5,294 nt of DNA, from assembly GCA_020724025.1 (NCBI GenBank), contig DYHU01000205.1:1-5294 (forward strand), in the 5' to 3' direction. Every line of letters begins with the position of its first letter. The stretch's first letter is position 1. This stretch comes from Syntrophorhabdus sp. (GTDB lineage Bacteria; Desulfobacterota; BSN033; UBA1163). Of this stretch, positions 1 through 5,294 are shown one piece after another. The position numbers were made by a program, and so were the translations under genes. The notes under the pieces are model-generated. The model saw only the letters and a program-made list of their open reading frames with translations, was not told where the DNA came from and searched no databases.

Positions 1-231
1 TTTCTCCCAACATCACCCATCACTTCAGAGTTCCCTTTTCTTTCCTTCAGGTGGCTTCTTGACCCCTTTACCGTGATGCCCATCCAGATGTTCAACTGGG
101 TTTCCAGGCCTCAGGCCGCGTTTCATTTGAATGCTGCAGCGGCGGGGATTGTCCTTCTTTTCATGACCCTCGTAATGAACGGATTTGCGATATATTTAAG
201 ATACCGTTTTAGGAAAAAGATAAAGTGGTGA
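1..231 (+). CDS. pstA: Phosphate ABC transporter permease PstA, C-terminal end (5' part outside window; pstA1)
   Basis: The frame is open from base 1 to a TGA at 229-231, giving the last 76 residues of a protein that starts left of the window. I read it directly from the sequence; there is no internal start that would make it a separate gene. It carries a short PstA-like periplasmic stretch with MPIQMFNW followed by SRPQ (residues 26-38), then an alanine-rich start to a hydrophobic helix (about 45-66) and a basic cytoplasmic tail (RYRFRKKIKW). A final helix after an SRPQ-type segment and a basic end is typical of PstA, the inner-membrane subunit that pairs with PstC. pstB1 follows after 17 bases, the usual pstA-pstB order. 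The tail is clearly unlike that of the second PstA in this window, which lacks the SRPQ segment, so the two belong to different PstA subtypes. The upstream pstS and pstC partners are expected to the left but cannot be seen. Confidence 0.85.
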   Translation, partial: FLPTSPITSEFPFLSFRWLLDPFTVMPIQMFNWVSRPQAAFHLNAAAAGIVLLFMTLVMNGFAIYLRYRFRKKIKW

Positions 232-248
232 AATGAGGATTCTAAGAG

Positions 249-1025
249 ATGAATAGGATTTCTGAAAATCTTAAGGCCGATGTCAGAAACCTCAATTTTT
301 ATTACAATAACTTCCGTGCCCTTAAGAACATCACTCTACCGATTGCTGAAAAGAGGATCACAGCCCTGATCGGCCCTTCAGGCTGCGGAAAAACCACTTA
401 CCTTCGATGCTTTAATCGTATGCACGACCTCTACCCCAACAATCGGTATGAAGGTGAGATTATTCTCCGTCCTGAGGGGTTGAATATCATCGATCCAAAG
501 GTGGATCCTATCGAAGTCCGGATGAGAATCAGTATGGTCTTTCAAAAACCGAACCCTTTTCCTAAAACGGTCTTTGAAAACGTTGCCTACGGCCTCAGGG
601 TAAGGGGAGAGAATAAAATGAATTTTTTGAAGAAGAAGGTTGAGATGGCACTGAGACAGGCCGCTCTTCTGGACGAAGTCAAGGACAGGATTAACGACTT
701 AGCTTTCAACCTATCCGGGGGCCAGCAACAAAGATTGTGCATCGCGAGGGCGCTGGCAACAGAACCTGAAATCCTGTTGTTCGATGAGCCTACCTCGGCG
801 CTTGACCCCACTGCCACCTCAAAAATTGAAGAACTCATCACGCAGTTGAAGAAGGAGGTAACTATTATCATCGTTACCCACAATATGCAGCAGGCCGCCC
901 GGGTCTCAGATTATACGGCATTCATGTATCTGGGAGAAATTATTGAATTTGACATAACGAGCAAGATATTTACCAGTCCATCCAAGAAATTGACCGAAGA
1001 ATACATTACCGGGCGTTTCGGATAA
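249..1025 (+). CDS. pstB: Phosphate ABC transporter ATP-binding protein PstB, canonical copy (pstB1)
   Basis: Cytoplasmic ATPase that powers phosphate uptake through PstC/PstA. The 258 residues match the normal PstB length (E. coli PstB has 257). All motifs are intact: aromatic A-loop in LNFYY (15-19), Walker A GPSGCGKT (42-49), Q-loop Q99 in [10 protein letters not shown], signature LSGGQ (155-159), Walker B ILLFDEP with D179 and E180, D-loop SALD (183-186), H-loop H211 in VTHNM, and the family-typical ending YITGRFG. The ATG at 249 is preferred because a TGAGGA Shine-Dalgarno sequence lies at 234-239 and the conserved VRNLNFYY block begins at residue 12, as in other PstB proteins. It lies 17 bases after pstA1 and probably shares its transcript, so it is the likely ATPase of the left-hand system. 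It is the only one of the three PstB copies here with no motif change. An ATPase of this type could also serve the second transporter. Confidence 0.97.
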   Translation: MNRISENLKADVRNLNFYYNNFRALKNITLPIAEKRITALIGPSGCGKTTYLRCFNRMHDLYPNNRYEGEIILRPEGLNIIDPKVDPIEVRMRISMVFQKPNPFPKTVFENVAYGLRVRGENKMNFLKKKVEMALRQAALLDEVKDRINDLAFNLSGGQQQRLCIARALATEPEILLFDEPTSALDPTATSKIEELITQLKKEVTIIIVTHNMQQAARVSDYTAFMYLGEIIEFDITSKIFTSPSKKLTEEYITGRFG

Positions 1026-1133
1026 AATGGGTGAATTAAATAATTTCGGAGAATGAAGACCTCTTGATTGAAAGATCCGAATTTGTTAATCTGAAGCCAG
1101 TTTAGACCATCTTCGGTATCCATCATCCCTTTA

Positions 1134-1904
1134 ATGATAGAACCCATATCCCAGGTCAAAATAGAAGTCCGGAATCTACAATTCTACTATGGGCCAACCC
1201 AGGCCCTTAAAAATATTAATGTTGGTATTAGAAACTGTCAGATCACAGCCCTGATCGGGCCTTCGGGATGCGGGAAGTCAACCTTTCTGCGGACCCTTAA
1301 CCGGATGAATGAACTGATTCCTCATACCCGAACCGAAGGAAGGGTTATGCTTGACGGGGAGGACATCTATCAGCCCGGAATGGATGTCGTCTCTCTCAGA
1401 CAGCGGGTAGGCATGGTCTTTCAACGCCCCAACCCTTTCCCGAAGAGCATCTTCGAAAACGTGGCCTTTGGTCCGAGGGTATTTGGGATCCGCTCGAAGA
1501 GGGAAATCGAGGAGAGGGTTGAGCAGAGTCTCAGGGGTGCCGCCCTCTGGCTGGAGGTTTCAGACCGGCTCTATTCCAACGCCTTAGCCCTCACCCTGGG
1601 TCAACAACAACGCCTCTGCATTGCCCGTGTGCTGGCTGTCCAGCCTGAGGTCATTTTGATGGACGAACCCTGTTCCGCCCTCGATCCCATTGCAACGCTC
1701 AAAATCGAGGAGTTGATGCAGGAATTAAAAAGGAACTATACGATCGTGATCGTCACCCATAACATGCAACAGGCCGCACGCGCCTCCGACTGGGCCGGAT
1801 TTTTTCTTCTGGGAGAATTGCTGGAGTTTGGTCTCACTGGAGACATTTTTACGCGTCCCAAGGACAAACGGACTGAAAATTATGTGACAGGAAGATATGG
1901 ATAA
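1134..1904 (+). CDS. pstB: PstB-family ATPase with degenerate ABC signature (pstB2)
   Basis: A full-length PstB homologue of 256 residues, from FYYG (17-20) to the ending YVTGRYG. Walker A GPSGCGKS (42-49), Q-loop Q97 ([10 protein letters not shown]), Walker B VILMDEP (D177, E178), D-loop SALD (181-184) and H209 (VTHNM) are all normal. The ABC signature, however, reads LTLGQ (153-157) where PstB normally has LSGGQ: Ser is Thr154 (ACC, 1593-1595) and the first Gly is Leu155 (CTG, 1596-1598). In ABC ATPases the signature contacts ATP held by the partner subunit, so this copy should be a poor partner for completing the other subunit's ATP site, while its own Walker A site is intact. The frame is unbroken, so this is not an obvious pseudogene. 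ATG 1134 is the only reasonable start: an in-frame stop lies at 1092-1094 with no other start codon between. No good Shine-Dalgarno sequence precedes it. It stands apart, 108 bases after pstB1 and 110 before pstS, so either transporter could use it; tandem pstB genes at the end of a pst operon are known in Bacillus subtilis. Confidence 0.95.
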   Translation: MIEPISQVKIEVRNLQFYYGPTQALKNINVGIRNCQITALIGPSGCGKSTFLRTLNRMNELIPHTRTEGRVMLDGEDIYQPGMDVVSLRQRVGMVFQRPNPFPKSIFENVAFGPRVFGIRSKREIEERVEQSLRGAALWLEVSDRLYSNALALTLGQQQRLCIARVLAVQPEVILMDEPCSALDPIATLKIEELMQELKRNYTIVIVTHNMQQAARASDWAGFFLLGELLEFGLTGDIFTRPKDKRTENYVTGRYG

Positions 1905-1915
1905 CCAAAATATCA

Positions 1916-1996
1916 GGAACATTGGAATAATGGAATAGTGGAATGATGATTTAAAAAAAACCAATATTCCAACATTCCATCATTCCAATATTCCAT
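1916..1996. repeat. Imperfect inverted repeat made of 8-base TGGAAT/ATTCCA units
   Basis: The left arm holds TGGAAT at 1923, 1931 and 1939, exactly 8 bases apart. The right arm holds ATTCCA at 1966, 1974, 1982 and 1990, again 8 bases apart. The arms are complementary: 1916-1948 can pair with 1962-1994, about 27 of 33 positions matching, around a 13-base A-rich loop (1949-1961). The phased units also allow pairing shifted by 8 bases. It fills most of the gap between pstB2 and pstS and ends just before the pstS ribosome binding site. No T-run follows, so it does not look like an intrinsic terminator for + strand transcripts. It could be a dispersed intergenic repeat, a transcript-processing or stability hairpin in the pstB2-pstS message, or a set of protein-binding sites; the sequence alone does not decide. 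Confidence 0.85.
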
Positions 1997-2004
1997 AGGG
2001 AAGG
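1997..2004 (+). promoter_or_regulatory. Ribosome binding site of pstS
   Basis: AGGGAAGG lies 10 bases before the ATG at 2015 and supports that start. It sits directly against the right arm of the inverted repeat, so folding of the hairpin ends just short of the site and could influence access to it (inference). Confidence 0.65.
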
Positions 2005-2014
2005 CATCGGTTCA

Positions 2015-2824
2015 ATGCACGCAAATTTTAAAACTCTACTTTGGCTTCTACCATTGCTTCTGATCCTTTCAGGCGTGGGTTGCCAGCGGTCCAAGGCGGG
2101 AATCACCGTAGCCGGCTCAACTTCAGTCGAACCGTTTGCGGAATTACTGGCCGAGGAATATATGCATCTTTATCCCCAATCTCACATCTATGTCCAGGGA
2201 GGAGGCTCCACCGCCGGAATTGAAGCGGTTCGCACCGGCGCAGCGCATATCGGAATGTCCTCCCGCCATTTGATACCAAAAGAGCAGGATCTCTATTCGG
2301 TGATGATTGCCCAGGATGCCATTGCCATCATCGTCCATCCGAAGAATCCGGTCCAGAACCTTTCTCTGGTTGAAGCGAAAGATGTCTTCGCCGGTAAAAT
2401 ACGAAACTGGAAGGAACTTGGAGGGAAGGAAAGCCCTATCATTCTGGTCACCCGAGAAGAGGGGTCAGGAACCAGAGAGGCTTTTCAAAAAATGGTGATG
2501 GGAAAGGAGGAGATTGCCCTTGAAGCCCTGGTTCAGGACTCCAATGGCGCCATTCGCCAGGTCGTCACAGGCGATCCCAATGCCATCGGATACATCTCTC
2601 TTGGACTTGTAAATGAAAAAGTGAGGACTTTGAAGATATCCGGGGTGGAGCCCAATCAAAAAAATATTGAAGGGGGCAGGTATCAACTGGTTCGGCCATT
2701 CCTGTTTGTATTCAATGCGAAACCTGCTGGGGAGGCAAAAGCCTTTTTGGATTTTGTGATGAGTCCGGAGGCTCAAAAACTCCTCGCAAAAGAAGGCATG
2801 GTGACCGCTCCATCGAAATTTTAG
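2015..2824 (+). CDS. pstS: Phosphate-binding lipoprotein PstS
   Basis: Solute-binding protein that captures phosphate outside the cytoplasmic membrane and delivers it to PstC/PstA. It has 269 residues, normal for the short PstS type. The N-terminus is a lipoprotein signal: K6, a leucine-rich core (8-18), then SGVGC with the lipidated Cys at 23. Gly at -3 is less usual than Leu but fits the broad lipobox pattern. Phosphate-binding elements visible in order are AGSTSVEP (33-40), QGGGSTAGI (61-69), GMSSR (80-84), TREEGSGTR (146-154) and, near the C-terminal side, DPNAIGYISLG. Residue 78 is His in GAAHIGMSSR, where the related proteins I recall have Asp (GAADIG). The start ATG has a good ribosome binding site and leads straight into the signal peptide. 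pstC begins 10 bases after the stop. Its own 110-base leader suggests it may open a separate transcription unit, but no clear promoter or PHO box was recognised. Confidence 0.96.
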   Translation: MHANFKTLLWLLPLLLILSGVGCQRSKAGITVAGSTSVEPFAELLAEEYMHLYPQSHIYVQGGGSTAGIEAVRTGAAHIGMSSRHLIPKEQDLYSVMIAQDAIAIIVHPKNPVQNLSLVEAKDVFAGKIRNWKELGGKESPIILVTREEGSGTREAFQKMVMGKEEIALEALVQDSNGAIRQVVTGDPNAIGYISLGLVNEKVRTLKISGVEPNQKNIEGGRYQLVRPFLFVFNAKPAGEAKAFLDFVMSPEAQKLLAKEGMVTAPSKF

Positions 2825-2828
2825 GAGA
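2823..2828 (+). promoter_or_regulatory. Ribosome binding site that supports the TTG start of pstC
   Basis: AGGAGA overlaps the pstS stop codon and lies 6 bases before the TTG at 2835. No nearby in-frame ATG gives a better N-terminus, so this site decides the start. Confidence 0.75.
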
Positions 2829-2834
2829 ATTAGA

Positions 2835-3683
2835 TTGGACTTTAAAGAGAAGATTATCGAGAAATCCCTTCTGCTGATCGCCCTTTCCTCTATTTCGGTT
2901 CTTGCCCTGATCGCTTTCTTCATCTTTGGAGAAGGGCTCCCGCTGATCTGGAAGATCGGACCTAAATCATTCCTCCTTGGTGAACGGTGGGTACCGAGCC
3001 AGGGCTCCTTTGGAATCCTGCCGATGATCGTCGGCTCTTTCTGGGTCACCTTTGGGGCCCTTCTCCTGGGCATTCCCCTGGGCTTGGCCTGTTCCATCTT
3101 CCTCTGCGAATGGACACCTCCCTGGGCAGGGATGATATTGAGGTCTGCCATTCAGGTTCTTGCAGGAATCCCATCTGTCATTTATGGGTTCTGGGGTCTG
3201 GTTGTTCTTGTTCCCCTTGTGCGGAACTTTTTGGGAGGTCCGGGTCTTAGCATCCTCTCCGGCTCCCTGATCCTGAGTGTAATGATCCTTCCAACGATCA
3301 TCAGCATCTCTGAAGATTCTCTCAAAGCCCTTCCCCCTGCCTATAAAGCAGGGGCCTTCGCCTTAGGGGCTACCCACTGGCAGACCATCTGGCGTGTATT
3401 GGTCCCGGCGGCAAGGTCAGGGATCGTGGCAAGCATCATCCTCGGGATGGGGCGCGCCCTTGGAGAAACAATGGCAATGATCATGATCCTTGGAAATGCG
3501 GTAAAGATGCCCTCTTCCTTCCTCGATTCAGCACGGACATTGACAACAAATATCGGCATTGAGATGGGTTATGCCACAGGCGATCACCGCCAGGCTCTAT
3601 TTGCCACAGGTGTCATTCTCTTCTTCATTATTATGCTTTTAAATGGACTGGCCCTTGTTCTCTCGAGAAGGAGGACCGCTTGA
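2835..3683 (+). CDS. pstC: Phosphate ABC transporter permease PstC
   Basis: Inner-membrane subunit that forms the phosphate channel with PstA. It has 282 residues, a little short for PstC, with no long N-terminal extension. About six membrane helices can be seen at roughly 8-33, 62-91, 102-130, 136-156, 194-219 and 254-277. The cytoplasmic EAA-type coupling loop is at 160-191 (starting EDSLKALP, containing ALGATHWQTIW), where the ATPase docks. The conserved GRALGETMA segment (206-214) is intact; the Arg and Glu of this segment have been implicated in phosphate transport in E. coli. It starts at TTG (2835) behind AGGAGA. Its last bases overlap pstA2 (TTGA), which implies translational coupling and equal production of the two permeases. 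PstC rather than PstA is called because of the GETMA form of that segment, the longer loop between helices 1 and 2 and the pstS-pstC-pstA gene order. Confidence 0.95.
   Translation: MDFKEKIIEKSLLLIALSSISVLALIAFFIFGEGLPLIWKIGPKSFLLGERWVPSQGSFGILPMIVGSFWVTFGALLLGIPLGLACSIFLCEWTPPWAGMILRSAIQVLAGIPSVIYGFWGLVVLVPLVRNFLGGPGLSILSGSLILSVMILPTIISISEDSLKALPPAYKAGAFALGATHWQTIWRVLVPAARSGIVASIILGMGRALGETMAMIMILGNAVKMPSSFLDSARTLTTNIGIEMGYATGDHRQALFATGVILFFIIMLLNGLALVLSRRRTA
3668..3675 (+). promoter_or_regulatory. Ribosome binding site that supports the TTG start of pstA2
   Basis: AAGGAGGA lies inside the end of pstC, 4 bases before the TTG at 3680. It is the strongest Shine-Dalgarno sequence in the window and supports a start that overlaps the pstC stop by 4 bases. 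Confidence 0.8.
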
Positions 3684-4522
3684 GAATCGATCGGAGGCGA
3701 TATCTAACCCAAACTGCCGCAAAGATCCTGATCTGGATGGCCGCCCTTTCAACGATGACGGTGATGGCCCTGATCATCTTCCAGGTTCTTAAGGAAGGCC
3801 TTCCGGTCCTCAGCCTCAGCTTCTTTCTCGACTCCCCGCGCAGCATGGGCCGCGAGGGCGGGATCTTCTCGACCATCATTGGAACCATCGCCCTGACCCT
3901 TGTAGCGATCATCGTTGCAACACCTTTGGGGGTTGGAACGGCTATCTTTCTGTGGGAATATACCCGTGAGGGCCGGATCAGCCGTATTATCCGTTTTGGA
4001 ATCGGTTGTTTAGCGGGAGTCCCCTCCATCATCTTCGGACTCTTTGGATTCGTCTTTTTCGTCATCTACCTCAATATGGGATGGTCGATTCTTTCCGGGG
4101 GTTTAGCTCTGGCCGCAATGATCCTCCCCACGATCATCTGCACTGCCGAAGAGGCCCTCAAGGCCATCCCCTATTCCTTCCGTGAAGTCAGTTATTCATT
4201 AGGGGGAACAAAGTGGCAGACCGTCACCCGTGCTGTCTTACCGAATGCCCTGCCAGGAATTTTTACGGGTATCCTCCTGGGCATCTGCAGGAGCATTGAG
4301 GAAACCGCTGTCGTCATCCTTACGGCCGGTTCCTCTTTGATCATTCCCTCTTCTCTCTTCTCTCCCGTCCGGACCATGTCGGTTCACTTTTATATCCTTG
4401 CCCGTGAAGGGATTTCCATGGAAATGGCTTATGGAACAGGGGCTGCCCTGGTCCTTCTCGTTCTCTTCGTCAACATCCTTGCCAATTGGCTGCTCAACCG
4501 ATTTATTCGGAAAAAGGCTTGA
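3680..4522 (+). CDS. pstA: Phosphate ABC transporter permease PstA, second copy (pstA2)
   Basis: Partner of PstC in the phosphate channel; 280 residues, a normal PstA length. A basic N-terminus (RIDRRR) leads into helix 1 (about 14-36), followed by helices near 62-92, 104-131, 134-154, 190-218 and 252-275. The EAA-type coupling loop for the ATPase runs from about 156 to 188 (AEEALKAIPYSF, then SLGGTKWQTV). The loop before helix 5 ends reads CRSIEETAV (203-211); in PstA proteins this is normally close to ARAxGETAP, so the Gly is Glu207 and the Pro is Val211, while Arg204 and Glu208 are kept. The C-terminal part (HFYILAREGISMEMAYGTG) has no SRPQ segment, unlike pstA1 at the left edge. TTG 3680 is chosen for the strong ribosome binding site and the overlap with pstC. 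pstB3 follows 10 bases after the stop, so pstS, pstC, pstA2 and pstB3 look like one operon. Confidence 0.94.
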   Translation: MRIDRRRYLTQTAAKILIWMAALSTMTVMALIIFQVLKEGLPVLSLSFFLDSPRSMGREGGIFSTIIGTIALTLVAIIVATPLGVGTAIFLWEYTREGRISRIIRFGIGCLAGVPSIIFGLFGFVFFVIYLNMGWSILSGGLALAAMILPTIICTAEEALKAIPYSFREVSYSLGGTKWQTVTRAVLPNALPGIFTGILLGICRSIEETAVVILTAGSSLIIPSSLFSPVRTMSVHFYILAREGISMEMAYGTGAALVLLVLFVNILANWLLNRFIRKKA

Positions 4523-4524
4523 GG
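4521..4524 (+). promoter_or_regulatory. Ribosome binding site that sets the pstB3 start
   Basis: GAGG overlaps the pstA2 stop codon and lies 8 bases before the ATG at 4533. It favours that start over the in-frame ATG at 4398, which is deep inside pstA2. Confidence 0.6.
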
Positions 4525-4532
4525 TTATCTTG

Positions 4533-5294
4533 ATGGCATTGGGAAATAAAATATCCGTTAAAGATTTTAATTTTTATTACGGCTCCCTTCAGGCTTTAAA
4601 AAAAATCAGCCTCCATATCAAAGTCAACGAAATATTTGCGATCTTTGGTCCGGCCCGTAGCGGGAAAACCACCTTTCTCAAAAGTCTCAACCGTTTGACG
4701 GACTTAACTTTTGGGTCGAACCACACGGGGACGATTCTTCTGGACGGAGTGGACATCTATGATCCGAAAATAAGTCTCACTGATTTGCGAAGAAAGGTCG
4801 GAATGGTATTCGATCTTCCCACGCCACTGCCCATGTCCATCTTCGACAATGTCACCTATGGTCCTAAGCTGGGGGGAACGACTCGAAAGAAACAGCTAAC
4901 CGAAATCGCCGAGAAAGCCCTCCGATCCGCTGCGCTCTGGGAGGAGGTCAATGACCGCCTTAACACCTCCGCTTTGCGGCTCTCAGGCGGACAACAACAA
5001 CGGTTATGTATTGCCAGAACATTGGCGTTGGAGCCGGAGGTTCTCATCCTCGATGAGCCTTGTTCGGGGCTGGACCCCATCTCCACGGCCAGCATAGAGG
5101 AAACGCTCACCCGGCTAAAAAAGGAATATACAATCGTTCTTGTCCCCCACAACATTCAACAGGCGTCCCGTGTGGCGGATCGTTGTGGTTTCTTTTTAAA
5201 CGGCGAACTGATCGAGGAGGGATCGGGCTATCAACTCTTTACCAGCCCGAGAGATAAACGGACGGAAGATTATATTACTGGACGTTTTGGGTAA
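4533..5294 (+). CDS. pstB: PstB-family ATPase with altered Q-loop and P-loop (pstB3)
   Basis: The ATPase gene of the pstS-pstC-pstA2 operon; 253 residues from MALGNK, complete to the family ending YITGRFG. It has the A-loop block FNFYYG (12-17), a normal signature LSGGQ (150-154), Walker B VLILDEP (D174, E175) and D-loop SGLD (178-181). Three sites are unusual. Walker A reads GPARSGKT (39-46), which still fits GxxxxGK[ST] but replaces the SGC usual in PstB. The Q-loop glutamine is Asp94 (GAT, 4812-4814, in MVFDLPTPLP), although this residue normally helps bind Mg and signals to the permease. The residue before the H-loop histidine is Pro205 instead of Thr (VPHNI), with His206 kept. The frame is open from 4398, but the earlier 45 codons overlap pstA2, have no PstB character and would push the A-loop block out of place, so ATG 4533 is used. 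The reading frame is intact, which argues against simple decay. phoU, often next in such operons, would lie beyond the right edge. Confidence 0.95.
   Translation: MALGNKISVKDFNFYYGSLQALKKISLHIKVNEIFAIFGPARSGKTTFLKSLNRLTDLTFGSNHTGTILLDGVDIYDPKISLTDLRRKVGMVFDLPTPLPMSIFDNVTYGPKLGGTTRKKQLTEIAEKALRSAALWEEVNDRLNTSALRLSGGQQQRLCIARTLALEPEVLILDEPCSGLDPISTASIEETLTRLKKEYTIVLVPHNIQQASRVADRCGFFLNGELIEEGSGYQLFTSPRDKRTEDYITGRFG

Noticed and set aside
1064..1090. Possible promoter for pstB2 (TTGATT, 15 bases, GTTAAT)
   Set aside because: The spacing is short and the -10 match is poor; similar matches are expected by chance in AT-rich gaps.
1134..1904. pstB2 as a pseudogene
   Set aside because: Apart from the signature, all motifs and the full length are kept with no frameshift or stop, so decay is not shown.
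1923..1995. CRISPR-like array
   Set aside because: The units are 8 bases long with 2 variable bases and face each other, which does not fit repeat and spacer lengths.
1916..2000. Inverted repeat as an intrinsic terminator after pstB2
   Set aside because: The stem is AT-rich and imperfect, and no T-run follows on the + strand; the A-run lies in the loop.
1905..2014. PHO box upstream of pstS
   Set aside because: No pair of CTGTCAT-like repeats with the expected spacing was found here or in the gap before pstB2.
2465..3151. Long open frame on the minus strand (228 codons) across pstS and pstC
   Set aside because: It is antisense to two clear genes, has no recognisable domain and is rich in basic residues and prolines as expected for a shadow frame.
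3631..4065. Minus-strand open frame of 144 codons inside pstA2
   Set aside because: Antisense to a well-supported membrane protein gene; its very high Lys/Arg content is a by-product of the opposite strand.
4398..4532. Upstream extension of PstB3 starting at ATG 4398
   Set aside because: It would overlap pstA2 by more than 120 bases, has no PstB-like sequence and has a worse ribosome binding site than ATG 4533.

Overview
The window is a run of phosphate-specific ABC transporter (Pst) genes, all on the + strand and all coding apart from short gaps. In order it holds the 3' end of a pstA gene (pstA1, cut by the left edge), pstB1, pstB2, pstS, pstC, a second pstA (pstA2) and a third ATPase gene, pstB3, whose stop codon is the last base of the window. 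It therefore covers the junction of two adjacent Pst clusters. One arrives from the left (pstA1-pstB1) and one is complete for transporter parts (pstS-pstC-pstA2-pstB3). An extra ATPase gene, pstB2, stands alone between them, with gaps of about 110 bases on both sides.

In the known system PstS captures phosphate outside the inner membrane, PstC and PstA form the channel, and two PstB subunits hydrolyse ATP. The right-hand cluster looks like one translationally linked unit: pstS and pstC are 10 bases apart, pstC and pstA2 overlap by 4 bases (TTGA), and pstA2 and pstB3 are 10 bases apart. Both pstC and pstA2 start with TTG behind good Shine-Dalgarno sequences. No phoU, phoB, phoR or other regulator is inside the window.

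The most interesting point is that the three PstB proteins are not equivalent. PstB1 has every canonical ATPase motif. PstB2 has a damaged ABC signature (LTLGQ instead of LSGGQ) but is otherwise intact. PstB3 has a normal signature, but its Q-loop glutamine is an aspartate, its P-loop is unusual (GPARSGKT) and the residue before the H-loop histidine is proline. The PstB2 and PstB3 defects are complementary: paired together they would make one normal and one degenerate ATP site, as in asymmetric heterodimeric ABC proteins. This is a hypothesis. A second non-coding feature is a large imperfect inverted repeat, built from 8-base units around TGGAAT/ATTCCA, just upstream of pstS.

The organism is a bacterium of moderate GC content with a lipoprotein-type PstS. 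The protein style and TTG starts would fit a deltaproteobacterium-like (Desulfobacterota) or related lineage, but nothing here fixes the taxonomy. There is no mobile element, RNA gene or CRISPR array.
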